Shown one piece after another: positions 10,346 to 20,795 of a stretch of DNA of 64,000 nt; positions within the stretch are counted from its first letter, which is position 1; each line of letters opens with the position of its first letter. The stretch is from Mesorhizobium sp. M2D.F.Ca.ET.226.01.1.1 (GTDB lineage: Bacteria > Pseudomonadota > Alphaproteobacteria > Rhizobiales > Rhizobiaceae), in NCBI RefSeq assembly GCF_004022705.2, contig NZ_RZOY02000005.1, forward strand, positions 310,001-374,000, read 5' to 3'. The translations under genes and the position numbers were made by a program. Below the pieces are notes generated by a model. That model made no database searches and had not been told where the DNA came from. It was given only the letters and a program-made list of their open reading frames with translations.

Positions 10346-11593
10346 ATGAGGGGAATTCCCGATCTTGCCGAGGTCGAGGCAATGGATGCCGCGGACCCGT
10401 TGCGCGCCCTGCGCGATCGCTTCGTTCTGCCGGAAGGGGTGATTTACCTCGACGGCAATTCGCTGGGCGCTGCTTCGATCAATGTCTTCAAGGAGATCGA
10501 GACGGCCGCAAAGCAGGAATGGGCGCGGGACCTCATCCGCGCCTGGAATACCGCCGGCTGGTTCGACATGCCTGTCCAGCTGGGCGACCGGCTCGGGCGT
10601 CTGATCGGCGCCGCGCCTGGCCAGACGGTGGTATGCGACACCACTTCGATCAACATCTACAAGGTCCTGCATGCGGCGCTCGCGATGCGGCCGGACCGGT
10701 CGGTGATCGTTGCCGAGGGCGACAGCTTCCCGACCGACCTCTACATGGCGGAAGGAGTGGCTTCGACGCGGCCCGGCACGGTGCTGCGGCTCGAAGGCGT
10801 CGATGCGCCGACGATCGAAGACCTGATCGACGACCATGTCGCCGTCATCCTGGTCAATCACGTCAACTATAAATCCGGACGGCTGCGCTACATGGCCGCC
10901 CTGACCCGCAAGGCCCACGACGCCGGTGCGCTGATCGTCTGGGACCTCTGCCACACGGCCGGCGCCGTGCCGGTCGATCTCGACGGCTCGAATGCCGATT
11001 TCGCCATCGGCTGCACCTACAAATATCTCAATGGCGGGCCGGGCGCGCCGGCCTTCATCTATGCCGCGACCCGCCACCATGGCGACATTAGCCAGCCGCT
11101 GAGCGGCTGGTGGGGGCATGCCAGGCCGTTCGCGTTCGAACAGGGTTATGCCGCCGGTTCAGGCATCCGGCGGTTCCTGTGCGGAACGCAGCCGGTGCTG
11201 TCGATGCGGGCGCTGAAAGGTTCGCTGGATCTCTGGGACGAAGTCGACATGACGGCCGTGCGCGAGAAAAGCGTCGCGCTGACGGACCTGTTCATCCGGC
11301 TTGTCGAAGCCAGATGCGACGCTTTCGGTCTCGAGCTGGAAAGCCCGCGCAACGGCGCCGAACGCGGCAGCCAGGTGTCGTTCGCCCATCCGCATGGCTA
11401 CCAGGTGATGCGCGCCTTGATCGAGCGCGGCGTGATCGGCGATTTCCGCGCGCCGTCGACCGTCCGTTTCGGCTTCACGCCGCTCTATGTCGGCTACCGG
11501 GATGTCTGGCACGCCGTCGAGGTGCTGGAAGACATCCTGCGCACAGGCGCCTGGCAAGAGGCCCGCTATGCGGTCAAGGAAGCCGTCACCTGA
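10346..11593 (+). CDS. kynU: Kynureninase
   Basis: PLP enzyme that cleaves L-kynurenine to anthranilate and alanine in tryptophan breakdown. 415 residues, normal length. Family features: YLDGNSLG near the start, WDLCHTAGAVPVDL (the Asp that binds the PLP ring nitrogen), and CTYKYLNGGPGAP, in which Lys226 forms the Schiff base. GWWGHARPFAFE and the C-terminal FRAPSTVRFGFTPLY are also typical. It is the first gene of a small cassette between lexA and moeA with a CoA ligase and a formamidase-like hydrolase. The 3' end overlaps that of the convergent ligase gene by 8 bases. Confidence 0.95.
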   Translation: MRGIPDLAEVEAMDAADPLRALRDRFVLPEGVIYLDGNSLGAASINVFKEIETAAKQEWARDLIRAWNTAGWFDMPVQLGDRLGRLIGAAPGQTVVCDTTSINIYKVLHAALAMRPDRSVIVAEGDSFPTDLYMAEGVASTRPGTVLRLEGVDAPTIEDLIDDHVAVILVNHVNYKSGRLRYMAALTRKAHDAGALIVWDLCHTAGAVPVDLDGSNADFAIGCTYKYLNGGPGAPAFIYAATRHHGDISQPLSGWWGHARPFAFEQGYAAGSGIRRFLCGTQPVLSMRALKGSLDLWDEVDMTAVREKSVALTDLFIRLVEARCDAFGLELESPRNGAERGSQVSFAHPHGYQVMRALIERGVIGDFRAPSTVRFGFTPLYVGYRDVWHAVEVLEDILRTGAWQEARYAVKEAVT

Positions 11594-13229
11594 AGCGAGC
11601 GCTCAATGGGTCTTTTTCCGCGCGCAGACGGAAGCGCTGGATCTTGCCGGTCTGTGTCTTGGGCAGGGCAGCGATGAATTTCACTGACCGCGGGTATTTA
11701 TAGGGCGCGATCGTCGCCTTGACGTGATCCTGGAGGCGCTTGACGGTCGTGGCATCCGCCGCCGTGCCCGGCACCAGCACGACATGCGCCTCAACAATCT
11801 GGCCGCGTTCGGCGTCCTCGGCGCCGATGACGGCGCATTCGGCGACATCCGGATGCGACAGCAGCGCTGCTTCCACCTCCGGTCCGGCGATGTTGTAGCC
11901 GGCGCTGACGATCATGTCGTCGGAGCGGGCGGCGAAATGGAAGAAGCCGTCCTCGTCCTGCACGAAGGTGTCGCCCGTCAGGTTCCAGCCGTCACGGACA
12001 TAGTCCTTCTGGCGGTCGTCGGCCATGTAACGGCAGCCCGTCGGGCCGCGCACGGCCAGCCTGCCCGTCGCGCCGCGCGGCAACTCATGCATCTCGTCGT
12101 CTACGATGCGCGCCTCGTAGCCGCCCACCGGCTTGCCGGTCGAAGCCGGCTTCCTGTCGTCGAAGCGATTGGAGATGAAAATGTGCAGCATCTCGGTGGC
12201 GCCGATGCCGTCCAGGATCGGCTTGCCGGTCTTTCGCGTCCATTCTTCGAAGACGGGGGCGGGTAGTGTCTCGCCAGCCGAAACGGCAACGCGCAGCGAC
12301 GACAGGTCGGCGCCTTCGTCCATGGCCTTCAGCATCGCCCTGTAGGCCGTCGGGGCAGTGAAGGAAATGGTCGCCCTGTAGGTCTCGATGATGGCGATCA
12401 TGTTGGGCGGCGTCGCCTGCTCCAGCAGCGTCGCGGCAGCGCCGAAGCGCAGTGGAAAGATGGCGAGCCCGCCGAGGCCGAAGGTGAAGGCCAGCGGCGG
12501 CGAACCGACGAAAATGTCGTCGGGCGTCACCTGCAGAATCTCGCGGGCATAGGCGTCGGCGATGATCATCAGGTCGCGATGGAAGTGCATGGTCGCCTTC
12601 GGCACGCCGGTCGTTCCCGATGTGAAGCCCAGCAGCGCGACGTCGTCGCGGCCGGTCTCGACGGCCTTGAAAGTGACGGGCTTGTCGAGCGCCGCGCGAT
12701 CGAGTTCCGCATCATGGTTGGCGGTGCCGTCAAAGCCGATGACCTGTTTGAGGAAGGCGCTGTCCTTGGCGCAGGCCGTCATCTCGTCCATCAGCCTGGT
12801 GTCGCAAAGGGCTATGCCGATTTCCGCCTTGTCGACGATCTTGGCGAGCTCGCCGGCGCGCAGTATCGGCATGGTGTTGACGACGACGGCGCCGACCTTG
12901 GTGGCGGCCAGCCAGCAGGCGACCATGGCGGGGTTGTTCGCCGAACGGATCAGCACACGGTTGCCCGGCTTCACGCCATAGTTTTCGACCAGCGCATGGG
13001 CCAGCCTGTTCGTCCAGTCCGACAGTTCCTTGTAGGTGCGGCGACGGCCATTGCCGATCAGCGCGGTGCGATCGCCGAAACCCTTTTCGACCAGCCTGTC
13101 GGTCAGTTCGACGCCGGCGTTGAGACGCTCGGGATAGTCAAAGCCGTCGAGGAGAAAGTCCGGCCACTGTTCCGGCGGCGGCAGGTTAGCGCGGGTGAAC
13201 GTGTCGCTGTGCGCTGAGGGTCCAAGCAT
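11586..13229 (-). CDS. 2-aminobenzoate/benzoate-CoA ligase family protein
   Basis: ANL-superfamily acyl-CoA ligase of 547 residues that activates an aromatic acid with ATP and CoA. The ATP loop is GFTSGTTGVPKATMHFHRD, the motif GIGATEMLHIF follows, and the C-terminal hinge and lysine region is LPKTQTGKIQRFRLR. The overall pattern (DGFDYPERLNAGVELTDRLV at the start) resembles benzoate- and 2-aminobenzoate-CoA ligases. Since kynureninase next door makes anthranilate (2-aminobenzoate), that is the likely substrate. This is inferred from context. ATG 13229 is preceded by a GGAGG and preferred over ATG 13271. It is convergent with kynU. Confidence 0.88.
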   Translation of the reverse strand: MLGPSAHSDTFTRANLPPPEQWPDFLLDGFDYPERLNAGVELTDRLVEKGFGDRTALIGNGRRRTYKELSDWTNRLAHALVENYGVKPGNRVLIRSANNPAMVACWLAATKVGAVVVNTMPILRAGELAKIVDKAEIGIALCDTRLMDEMTACAKDSAFLKQVIGFDGTANHDAELDRAALDKPVTFKAVETGRDDVALLGFTSGTTGVPKATMHFHRDLMIIADAYAREILQVTPDDIFVGSPPLAFTFGLGGLAIFPLRFGAAATLLEQATPPNMIAIIETYRATISFTAPTAYRAMLKAMDEGADLSSLRVAVSAGETLPAPVFEEWTRKTGKPILDGIGATEMLHIFISNRFDDRKPASTGKPVGGYEARIVDDEMHELPRGATGRLAVRGPTGCRYMADDRQKDYVRDGWNLTGDTFVQDEDGFFHFAARSDDMIVSAGYNIAGPEVEAALLSHPDVAECAVIGAEDAERGQIVEAHVVLVPGTAADATTVKRLQDHVKATIAPYKYPRSVKFIAALPKTQTGKIQRFRLRAEKDPLSARFR

Positions 13230-13461
13230 GTTGCCGCAATCCTCCCTGCTTTCCGGGAGGTTTGCCGCCATCCGGCCACAGCCTTTCGTGCGACGCCAGC
13301 TGAGGGGCGAGCGGGTGCAGGCTTTGGCTTTTCAGCAGACCTCCCATTGTCGGCTGTCGTCAGGCAGGATCGCATCAGGTGCAATTTGTTTCAAGCCTAA
13401 AATGTTTTTACTCGCAGCATTGACGCGATCTCCGCAGCCGGCCATTGCTGGGTCAACCTGA

Positions 13462-14310
13462 ATGTCCTGGGAGGGGCTGTTGGTCGACCATCGGATCACG
13501 GATTGGGACAATGCCTACGCAAACGGCGCGAACATCGCCGGCAGCGACCGCTGGCCGGCTGCCTGGGACGGTCCGGCGCAGGCATTTCGCGAAAAGCTGT
13601 TGGCGCAGGGCAGAGCGCGGCTCGACATCGTCTATGGCGAGGCGCCGCGCAACCGGTTCGATCTCTTTCTCCCACCGGCCGCGCCGAAGGGGCTCGTGGT
13701 GTTCATCCACGGCGGCTACTGGATGGAGTCGCACAAGAACTCCTGGTCGCATCTGGCCGCAGGTGCCGTCGGTCGCGGCTTCGCCGTCGCCATGCCTTCC
13801 TATACGCTTTGCCCGCAGATCAGGATCAGCGGCATCGTCACTGAAGTCGCGGCCGCGATCGGCAACGCGGCAGCCATGGTCGATGGCCCGCTGATGCTGA
13901 GCGGGCATTCGGCCGGCGGACATCTCGCCAGCCGCATGGTGACCGTGACATCGCCGCTAGCGTCCGATGTGGCGCGGCGCATTCGCAAGGTCGTTTCGAT
14001 CTCAGGCCTGCAGGACCTTCGGCCGCTGATGTCCACCGCGCTGAACCAGACCCTGAGCATCGACGAGACGGAAGCTTTGGGCGAAAGCCCGGCATTGCTG
14101 CGGCCTATGCAGGGAGCCCACATCACCTGTTGGGCCGGGGGCGGCGAGCGTTCGGAATTTCTTCGCCAGAGTGCGCTGCTCGCCAATATCTGGATTGGGC
14201 TCGGCGCCGCCACCGATTTAGTGGTCGAGCCGGACCGGCATCATTTCGACGTTGTGGATGGCCTCGCCGATCCGGATCATGCGCTGACCCGCAGGCTGGT
14301 CGACGAATAG
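13462..14310 (+). CDS. Alpha/beta hydrolase, kynurenine formamidase-like
   Basis: 282-residue alpha/beta hydrolase. It carries HGGYW (83-87), the oxyanion-hole motif characteristic of the alpha/beta-hydrolase type of kynurenine formamidase, and a nucleophile elbow GHSAGGH with Ser150. The late EPDRHHFDVVDGL supplies a candidate catalytic His. Formamidase turns N-formylkynurenine into kynurenine, the substrate of the neighbouring kynureninase, so the motif and context agree. A general carboxylesterase remains possible. It is divergent from the ligase gene (232-base gap) and convergent with moeA. No tryptophan 2,3-dioxygenase is in the window. Confidence 0.82.
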   Translation: MSWEGLLVDHRITDWDNAYANGANIAGSDRWPAAWDGPAQAFREKLLAQGRARLDIVYGEAPRNRFDLFLPPAAPKGLVVFIHGGYWMESHKNSWSHLAAGAVGRGFAVAMPSYTLCPQIRISGIVTEVAAAIGNAAAMVDGPLMLSGHSAGGHLASRMVTVTSPLASDVARRIRKVVSISGLQDLRPLMSTALNQTLSIDETEALGESPALLRPMQGAHITCWAGGGERSEFLRQSALLANIWIGLGAATDLVVEPDRHHFDVVDGLADPDHALTRRLVDE

Positions 14311-14330
14311 CTTAAGACTAAGCAGACCTA

Positions 14331-15536
14331 TTACCGCAGCATCAGCACGCTGCATTCGGCGCCGGCTTCCGCGGCCGGAGCGAAGGGCTCGCGCACGATC
14401 AGGCCGTTGGCGTCGGCCAGCATTCTAAGCATCGAGGAATCCTGGATGCCGAAGGGCGTCGCGACCAGCGTGCCGGCGTCATCGCGCACCACGGCGCGCA
14501 CGTAGTCCTGCCTGAGATCGTTAGCCTGCATCGCGGTTCCCAGCCGGGCCCTTCGCACGTCCTGCTTAAGATCGCGGCCGCCCAGCCGGGCGAGCAGCGG
14601 CTTGAGGAAGAGCTGCGAGCACACGATGCTTGCCACCGGATTGCCGGGCAGGCCGATGCAGCGGACATTGCCAAGCCGGCCAAACATCAGCGGTTTGCCG
14701 GGGCGCATGGCGATCTTCCAGAAGTCGAGCGTCATGCCTTCGCCGGTGAGCACGTCATGGATCAGGTCGTGGTCACCCACTGAGGCGCCGCCGAGGGTGA
14801 CGATGACGTCGGCGCTCGCCTCGACCGCTTTCCGGACAAGCGCGGCGATCGCCTCCTTGCGGTCGGCGGCGATGCCGAGATCGAGCGCGCGCGCGCCGAC
14901 GGATTGCGCAGCGGCGGCAACGCCATAGGCGTTGGAGGAGATGATCTGGTCGGGGCCAAGGGTGCTGCCCGGCGGCAGCAATTCGTCGCCGGTGGCGATG
15001 ATGGCGACCAGCGGGCGCCGCACGACATTCAGGCTCGGGTGGTTGGCCGATGCCGCAAGCGAGAGCGCCGCCGCATCGAGCACGCGACCCTTGTCCAGCA
15101 GCACGTCGCCCTCGCCGAAATCGAGGCCGCGGCGACGGATATTGCGTCCTGGTACGGTCGGTTCCGTGACTTCGATCTTGCGGTTGCCGAGGTCGCGGAC
15201 GTTTTCCTGGATGACGATGGTGTCGGCGCCTTCAGGCAGCGGCGCGCCGGTGAAGATGCGCACAGCCTGGCCTTCGCCGACGGTTCCTGAAAAGCCGCGC
15301 CCGGCAGGTGCAGTGCCTATCACCTCCAACTGCGCTGGAGCTGAGGCAACATCGGCGGAACGCGCGGCATAGCCGTCCATGGCCGATGCGTTGAAGGGCG
15401 GCTGCGTGCGCAGCGCCGCAACCGGCTCCGCCAGGACCCTATCGGCCGCTTGCGCGAGCGGAATGCTTTCACCGGGCAACGGTGCTGCGCCGTCGAGCAG
15501 GCGTTCGAGCGCTTCGGCGACTGGAACCAACGGCAT
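14331..15536 (-). CDS. moeA: Molybdopterin molybdenumtransferase MoeA
   Basis: Inserts molybdate into adenylated molybdopterin, the last step of molybdenum cofactor synthesis. 401 residues. Visible are PLAQAADRVLAEPV at the N-terminus, NASAMDGYAARS, the MPT-binding-domain stretch IIATGDELLPPG, GGASVGDHDLIHDVL (metal/cofactor site) and GLPGNPVASIVCSQLF. Translation start ATG 15536 overlaps the moaC stop by one base (TGATG), so the two are coupled. Last gene of the ppiD-trpD-trpC-moaC-moeA operon. Confidence 0.96.
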   Translation of the reverse strand: MPLVPVAEALERLLDGAAPLPGESIPLAQAADRVLAEPVAALRTQPPFNASAMDGYAARSADVASAPAQLEVIGTAPAGRGFSGTVGEGQAVRIFTGAPLPEGADTIVIQENVRDLGNRKIEVTEPTVPGRNIRRRGLDFGEGDVLLDKGRVLDAAALSLAASANHPSLNVVRRPLVAIIATGDELLPPGSTLGPDQIISSNAYGVAAAAQSVGARALDLGIAADRKEAIAALVRKAVEASADVIVTLGGASVGDHDLIHDVLTGEGMTLDFWKIAMRPGKPLMFGRLGNVRCIGLPGNPVASIVCSQLFLKPLLARLGGRDLKQDVRRARLGTAMQANDLRQDYVRAVVRDDAGTLVATPFGIQDSSMLRMLADANGLIVREPFAPAAEAGAECSVLMLR

Positions 15537-16012
15537 CAGGAATCGGCCTTGTAGTCGCCCGACTTGCCGCCGGTCTTCTCGACCAGCCTTATGCCGGAAA
15601 TCACCATGCCGCGGTCCACCGCCTTGGCCATGTCGTAGATGGTGAGGCAAGCGACCGAGGCGGCGGTCAGCGCCTCCATCTCTACCCCCGTCTTGCCGGT
15701 GACGCGGGCGAGCGCCGTGACCTTCAGGCCAGGCAACGCACGATCAGGTTCGATCTCGACGGCCACTTTGGTCAGAAGCAGCGGATGGCAAAGCGGGATC
15801 AGCTCATGCGTCTTCTTCGCTGCCATGATCCCGGCGATGCGGGCGGTGCCCAGCACATCGCCCTTCTTGGCGTCGCCGGCCAGAATCATCTCCAACGTTT
15901 CGGGCCGCATGGTGACGAAACCTTCGGCGATCGCCGTGCGGGTCGTCTCGGCCTTGTCGCCGACATCGACCATGTTGGCTTCGCCCTTGGCGCCGAGATG
16001 GGTGAGTGCCAT
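15536..16012 (-). CDS. moaC: Cyclic pyranopterin monophosphate synthase MoaC
   Basis: With MoaA it converts GTP to cyclic pyranopterin monophosphate, the first stage of molybdenum cofactor synthesis. 158 residues, usual length. Motifs: [14 protein letters not shown] near the start, [13 protein letters not shown] with the active-site residues, and [21 protein letters not shown] with MAKAVDRGM. It begins 2 bases after the trpC stop and ends in a TGATG overlap with moeA. The trpC-moaC-moeA order is a conserved rhizobial arrangement. Confidence 0.97.
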   Translation of the reverse strand: MALTHLGAKGEANMVDVGDKAETTRTAIAEGFVTMRPETLEMILAGDAKKGDVLGTARIAGIMAAKKTHELIPLCHPLLLTKVAVEIEPDRALPGLKVTALARVTGKTGVEMEALTAASVACLTIYDMAKAVDRGMVISGIRLVEKTGGKSGDYKADS

Positions 16013-16014
16013 GC

Positions 16015-16827
16015 TCAGACGGCCTCAGTTGCTGCCTTGCCCGTCAGCAGAAGCTCGGTCGCCGCGGCCACGTCTGCCTGCCGCATCAGGCTCTCGCCGA
16101 CGAGGAAAGTACCGATCTTGCTCTTCTCCAGCCGGCGACAATCCTGATGGGTGAAGATACCGCTTTCGCTGACCAGCAGCCTGTCGGCAGGCACCATGGC
16201 CGCCAGCCGCTCCGAAACATCGAGGCTGGTCTCGAAGGTTCTCAAATCGCGGTTGTTGATGCCGATCAGCCGCGACGACAAGGTAAGCGCGCGCTGCATT
16301 TCCCTTTCGTCATGCACCTCGATCAGCGCGTCCATGCCAAGCTCGAAGGCGGTCGCTTCCAATTCCCTGGCCAACGCGTCGTCGACGCTAGCCATGATGA
16401 TCAGGATCGCATCGGCGGCCCAGGCGCGCGCCTCATAGACCTGGTAGGGATCGAACAGGAAATCCTTGCGCAGAGCCGGCAGGCGCACCGCCGCCCGCGC
16501 GGCCGTCAGGAATTCCGGCGCCCCCTGGAAGGATGGCGCATCGGTCAGCACCGATAGGCAGGCAGCACCACCTTTCTGATAGGCTTTTGCCAACGCGGGG
16601 GGATCGAAATCGGCGCGGATCAGGCCCTTGGAGGGGCTCGCCTTCTTGATTTCGGCGATCAGCGCGAAGTTGCCGGACCTGCGCTTTGCCTCCAGCGCCG
16701 CGAGAAAGCCGCGCGGCGCGTCCGCGTCCTTCGCACGCGCCTTGATTTCGGCCAGAGGCACGCGCGCCTTTGCCGCGGCGATCTCTTCGCGCTTGTAGGC
16801 TTCGATCTTGCGCAGGATGTCCGACAA
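16015..16827 (-). CDS. trpC: Indole-3-glycerol phosphate synthase
   Basis: Closes the indole ring of tryptophan precursor CdRP. 270 residues forming a TIM barrel; family motifs are [14 protein letters not shown] (catalytic Lys), [37 protein letters not shown] and [10 protein letters not shown]. The start appears to be TTG at 16827 (reading TTG-Ser-Asp-Ile-Leu-Arg-Lys), four bases after the trpD stop and preceded by an AAGG; no ATG exists at the right place. Longer frames overlap trpD and are not supported. A rare start codon may lower its level relative to trpD. Confidence 0.94.
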   Translation of the reverse strand: MSDILRKIEAYKREEIAAAKARVPLAEIKARAKDADAPRGFLAALEAKRRSGNFALIAEIKKASPSKGLIRADFDPPALAKAYQKGGAACLSVLTDAPSFQGAPEFLTAARAAVRLPALRKDFLFDPYQVYEARAWAADAILIIMASVDDALARELEATAFELGMDALIEVHDEREMQRALTLSSRLIGINNRDLRTFETSLDVSERLAAMVPADRLLVSESGIFTHQDCRRLEKSKIGTFLVGESLMRQADVAAATELLLTGKAATEAV

Positions 16828-16831
16828 GGCC

Positions 16832-17842
16832 TTATCCGTTCGAAATCTCGACGAGCTTGTCCAGTACGCCAAGCGCGCGGCCACTGTCGATGGCTTGCGC
16901 CGCCGCGGCGATGCCGTCGGCAAGCGTCGTTACCTTGCCGGCCACGACAAGCCCGGCGCCGGCATTCATCAGCACCGTGTCGCGATAAGCGCCGGCGCCG
17001 CCGCCCAGCATGTCGCGCAGTTCCTTGGCGTTGTAGGCCGCGTCGCCCCCGCGCAGTTCTTCCTTGGTGTGCCGCTTCAGGCCGACGGCTTCCGGCGTCA
17101 AGGTGAAGCTGCGGATCTCGCCGCCGGCAAGCTCCGCCACCTGGGTCTCGCCCGTGGTGGTGATCTCGTCATAGCCATCGCCATGGACAACCCAGGCATG
17201 ATCGGCGCCCAGCGCCTTCAGCGTCTCGGCCACCGGCATGATCCACTCCGGCAGGAAGACGCCGACCATCTGGCGGCTGACGCCGGCGGGGTTCGACAGC
17301 GGTCCGAGCAGGTTGAAGATGGTGCGCGTGCCGAGCTCGACGCGGGTCGGCCCGACATGCTTCATCGCCGGGTGGTGCGCCGGCGCGAACATGAAGCCGA
17401 CGCCGGCCTCGCCGATGCAACGGCCGATCATTTCCGGCGAAATGTCTATTTTGACCCCCAGCGCCGTCAGCACGTCGGCCGAGCCGGTCAGCGAGGAGAG
17501 GCCGCGATTGCCATGCTTTGCGACGGGCACGCCGGCCGCGGCGATGACAAAGGCCGACGCCGTCGAAATGTTGACCGAGTGCGAATTGTCGCCGCCTGTG
17601 CCGACGATGTCGATCGCGCCGTGCGGCGCCTCGACGCGCAGCATCTTGGCGCGCATCGTGGCGACCGCGCCGGATATCTCGCTCACCGTCTCGCCACGCA
17701 CCCGCAGCGCCATCAGGAAGCCGCCGATCTGGCCGGGCGTCGCGTCGCCAGACATGATGATGTCGAAGGCCTCGCGGGCTTCCTCGAAAGACAGCGCGGT
17801 GCCGGTGGCGACCTTGGCGATGTGTGTCTTCAGCGCGCTCAT
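16832..17842 (-). CDS. trpD: Anthranilate phosphoribosyltransferase
   Basis: Joins anthranilate to PRPP in tryptophan synthesis. 336 residues. The PRPP-binding loop is in [17 protein letters not shown], followed by [19 protein letters not shown], and [18 protein letters not shown] in the anthranilate site. The start overlaps the ppiD stop in an ATGA. It uses anthranilate, the product of the nearby kynureninase, so the same compound could be salvaged or degraded depending on which enzyme wins. Confidence 0.97.
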   Translation of the reverse strand: MSALKTHIAKVATGTALSFEEAREAFDIIMSGDATPGQIGGFLMALRVRGETVSEISGAVATMRAKMLRVEAPHGAIDIVGTGGDNSHSVNISTASAFVIAAAGVPVAKHGNRGLSSLTGSADVLTALGVKIDISPEMIGRCIGEAGVGFMFAPAHHPAMKHVGPTRVELGTRTIFNLLGPLSNPAGVSRQMVGVFLPEWIMPVAETLKALGADHAWVVHGDGYDEITTTGETQVAELAGGEIRSFTLTPEAVGLKRHTKEELRGGDAAYNAKELRDMLGGGAGAYRDTVLMNAGAGLVVAGKVTTLADGIAAAAQAIDSGRALGVLDKLVEISNG

Positions 17843-19734
17843 CGTGTCTGTGCTTGCGAAACGGCGTTCGGATCGATGCGGACGTTGTATTGCGACTGCA
17901 GCTGCGCCACCAACTGGTCGAGCAGATCATCGGACATGCCGGCGCCGAAGGATTTCTGCGCGTCGTCCGGCACCGAGCTGCCATCGGCGCCCGCCGGCTC
18001 GAAGACCTCGGCGACCTTGAACAGGATCTGACCGTCGCCGGTGGGCGAGGGGATCAGACCGGTGCCGCCTTCGCCGACGCCGAACATGGCCGCAGCACCC
18101 TCCTTGCCGAAATCGGCATCGTCGGCTTCGCGCTTCAGGCCGCGCTTGGTCTGTTTCTCGAGCTTGAGTTCGCCGGCGATGACGTCGAGTGTGGTGCCGG
18201 CCTTGAGGCGCTTCTCCAGCTCCTCAGCCTTCGCGTCGAGCCGCTTGTTGGTCTCGGCCTCCGACCAGTCGGCCGCGACCTTCTTGCGGACTTCATCCAG
18301 CGTGCGGTCGCGCGCCGGCGTTATCGACTGCACCTCGTAGAAGACAAAGCCATTGTCCGTGGTAGTCAGGCCCTCATTCTCGGTATTGGGCTCGGCCGCG
18401 AACACCGACTTAATGAGGTCCGCCGATTCCGGCAGGTCCTTGACGATCGTGCCGTCCGGCCGCAGGCCGGTGCGATCAATGGCGTCGATGGTGACGACCT
18501 TGAGCTTCAGCTTGTCGGCGGCCTGGGCGAGCGAGGCGCCCGAAGCGCGGGTGTCCTCATAGCTGTCATGCACGTCGAGCAGGATGCGGCTTGCTTCGCC
18601 GAGCGCCAGGTCCTTGCGGATCTGATCGGACACTTCGGAAAGCGGCTTCACGACCTGCGGCTTGATCTCGGTGACGCGCAGAAGCACGGGGCCGAAGGCG
18701 CCCTGGACGACCGGGCTTACCTCGTTGACATTGAGCGAGAAGGCCGCATCGGCGACCGCCTTGTCGGCGATCTTGTCCCTTGCCAGCGTGCCGAGCAGCG
18801 TATCGGCCTGCGTCTTGCCTTCGGCGGTGACGAGCTTGTCGAAGGTAGCGCCCGCCTTCAGCGAATCGTAGGCGGCCTTGGCCGCGTCCGGCGTCTTGAA
18901 CACCAGCTGCTCGATGGTGCGGGTCTCGGGCATCGTGTAGCGCGCGACATTCTTCTTGTAGTCGTCGCTGACTTGCTGGTCGGTCACCGCGGACGGGTCC
19001 ATGATGTCCTGCGGCTCAAGCCGGACATAGGAGAACTTGCGGTATTCCGGCGCCGCGTAGTTCTTCTTGTTGGCGTCGAAATAGCTGTTGAGGGCGCTGT
19101 CGGACGGCGCCTCGATCGGCTGCACCAGTGTCTTGGGCAGCACGAGATAGTCGATCGTGCGATCCTCGCCGCGATAGAGCGAGACCGCCTTCAGGAAGGT
19201 CTGCGGCACCTTGAGGCCGTCGGAGATCGCCTCGACGATCTGCTGGCGCACAGCCACCTGCGAGCGGTTCTTGAGATAGTCCTCCGGCCGCATGCCGAGC
19301 TGGCGCAGCAGATACTCGAAGGTCCGGCGATCGAACTGGCCGCTGGGACCCTTGAAGGCGGGATCCTCGCGCGTCAGTTCGGCCAGCCGGTCCTTGGAAA
19401 GGCCGAGTCCGAGCTTGCGCGCCTGCTCGTCGAGCACGGCGCCCGACACGAGCTGCGCCAGCACCTGGTTGTCGACACCGAGCAGCTTGGCCTGTTCGTG
19501 GGTGACGCGCTGGCCATATTGCTGCGACAGCATGCTGACTTGGCGATCATAGGCGAGGCGATATTCGTTGATCGAGACCTCCGTGCCGCCGGCAGTGATC
19601 ACCGGGTGATGACCACCCAGTATGCCACCCACCATGCGCGTGGTGGCGCCCCAGGCAAGGAAGCTCACCACCAGCAACGACAGCAACGCCTTGGCGACCC
19701 AGGTACCCGCCGCGCTTCTCAACAAACCAAGCAT
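17839..19734 (-). CDS. ppiD: SurA/PpiD-type peptidyl-prolyl isomerase chaperone
   Basis: Membrane-anchored periplasmic foldase for outer-membrane and secreted proteins. 631 residues, as for PpiD. A single N-terminal membrane helix lies at about residues 13-30 ([17 protein letters not shown]). A SurA-N-like helical region follows ([20 protein letters not shown]), then a parvulin domain in the middle (around [18 protein letters not shown] to [14 protein letters not shown]) and a second parvulin-like C-terminal half. First gene of the operon with trpD. It is divergent from tpiA with a 143-base gap. Catalytic activity of the parvulin domain cannot be judged by eye. Confidence 0.92.
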   Translation of the reverse strand: MLGLLRSAAGTWVAKALLSLLVVSFLAWGATTRMVGGILGGHHPVITAGGTEVSINEYRLAYDRQVSMLSQQYGQRVTHEQAKLLGVDNQVLAQLVSGAVLDEQARKLGLGLSKDRLAELTREDPAFKGPSGQFDRRTFEYLLRQLGMRPEDYLKNRSQVAVRQQIVEAISDGLKVPQTFLKAVSLYRGEDRTIDYLVLPKTLVQPIEAPSDSALNSYFDANKKNYAAPEYRKFSYVRLEPQDIMDPSAVTDQQVSDDYKKNVARYTMPETRTIEQLVFKTPDAAKAAYDSLKAGATFDKLVTAEGKTQADTLLGTLARDKIADKAVADAAFSLNVNEVSPVVQGAFGPVLLRVTEIKPQVVKPLSEVSDQIRKDLALGEASRILLDVHDSYEDTRASGASLAQAADKLKLKVVTIDAIDRTGLRPDGTIVKDLPESADLIKSVFAAEPNTENEGLTTTDNGFVFYEVQSITPARDRTLDEVRKKVAADWSEAETNKRLDAKAEELEKRLKAGTTLDVIAGELKLEKQTKRGLKREADDADFGKEGAAAMFGVGEGGTGLIPSPTGDGQILFKVAEVFEPAGADGSSVPDDAQKSFGAGMSDDLLDQLVAQLQSQYNVRIDPNAVSQAQTR

Positions 19735-19877
19735 GCATACTTCCGATTTATGCGCATTTTCGCGTGCGCCGAGTCTGAAACAAGCGCAATAGCGCCCTTC
19801 CGGTCCACTGTCGATTGCTTTGTGACCTGATTTTGGTAGTGAGGGCGCTGCTTAATGTCGCTCGGAGAATGCGTCCC

Positions 19878-20648
19878 ATGACCCCTGGAATCCGCCCGCT
19901 TGTTGCCGGCAACTGGAAAATGAACGGCACCAGCGCCTCTCTCGCCGAGCTGCGGTCGATCGGCAACGGCTTCATGAGCGGGCTCGATGCCGAGACCGAG
20001 GCTGTGGTCTGTGTGCCGGCGACGTTGCTCCAGCGCGCAGCCGAGATCCTGTCGCGCACGCCCGTCCGGGCCGGCGGCGAGGATTGCCATGCCAAGGAGA
20101 GCGGTGCCTTCACCGGCGAGATTTCGGCCGAGATGCTCAAGGACGCCGGCGCAAGCCATGTCATTGTCGGTCATTCCGAGCGCCGCGAACTGTTCGGCGA
20201 GGACGATGCGACGGTCAACGCCAAGGCCTCTGCGGCCTGGCGGGCGGGGCTGGTGGCCATCATCTGCATCGGCGAGACGCGCGCCGAGCGCGAGTCGGGC
20301 GCCACACTCGATATATTGTCGCGCCAGCTCGAAGGCTCGGTTCCGACAAGCGCCACCGTGGCGAACACCATTGTTGCGTACGAGCCGGTCTGGGCCATCG
20401 GTACCGGCCTGACCCCCACCGCTGCCGACGTGGCCGAGGCGCATGCCCATATCCGCCGCAAGCTGACCGGATTGCTTGGCGACGCCGCGGCGAAGATGCG
20501 CATTCTTTATGGCGGCTCGGTCAAGCCTTCCAATGCGGTGGAACTGCTCGGCGTCGAGAATGTCGACGGCGCGCTGGTCGGCGGCGCCAGCCTCAAGGCG
20601 GCCGACTTCCTGGCCATCGCGGAAGCTTACATGAACATCGCTTCCTAG
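19878..20648 (+). CDS. tpiA: Triose-phosphate isomerase
   Basis: Interconverts dihydroxyacetone phosphate and glyceraldehyde 3-phosphate. 256 residues with the catalytic set: Lys14 in AGNWKMN, His99 in VGHSERR, and Glu169 in [23 protein letters not shown] is the phosphate loop. ATG 19878 has a GGAGA ten bases upstream; the in-frame ATG at 19869 sits too close to it. Followed by secG after 147 bases. Confidence 0.97.
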   Translation: MTPGIRPLVAGNWKMNGTSASLAELRSIGNGFMSGLDAETEAVVCVPATLLQRAAEILSRTPVRAGGEDCHAKESGAFTGEISAEMLKDAGASHVIVGHSERRELFGEDDATVNAKASAAWRAGLVAIICIGETRAERESGATLDILSRQLEGSVPTSATVANTIVAYEPVWAIGTGLTPTAADVAEAHAHIRRKLTGLLGDAAAKMRILYGGSVKPSNAVELLGVENVDGALVGGASLKAADFLAIAEAYMNIAS

Positions 20649-20795
20649 GCTCGCACGACATAAATCGTTGCAATGGCCGCATTGGCTCCCATATTCCCGG
20701 CCACGGGCTTGGAAATGCCGCCAAAGCATTGTAAGGAGCCGCCTCCAAAACACCGGTCACATGCGCGGTCGCGCAAGACCTCGCCAGGATAAATT

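Noticed and set aside
10266..10349. Small frame overlapping the kynU start (ATGA)
   Set aside because: Only 22-28 codons with no recognised content; the overlap may be chance. Noted in the intergenic entry only.
17824..19830. Long open frame (about 668 codons) antisense to ppiD
   Set aside because: Translation is Arg/Leu/Ala-rich with no recognisable domain; ppiD is coupled to trpD and has a clear PpiD layout.
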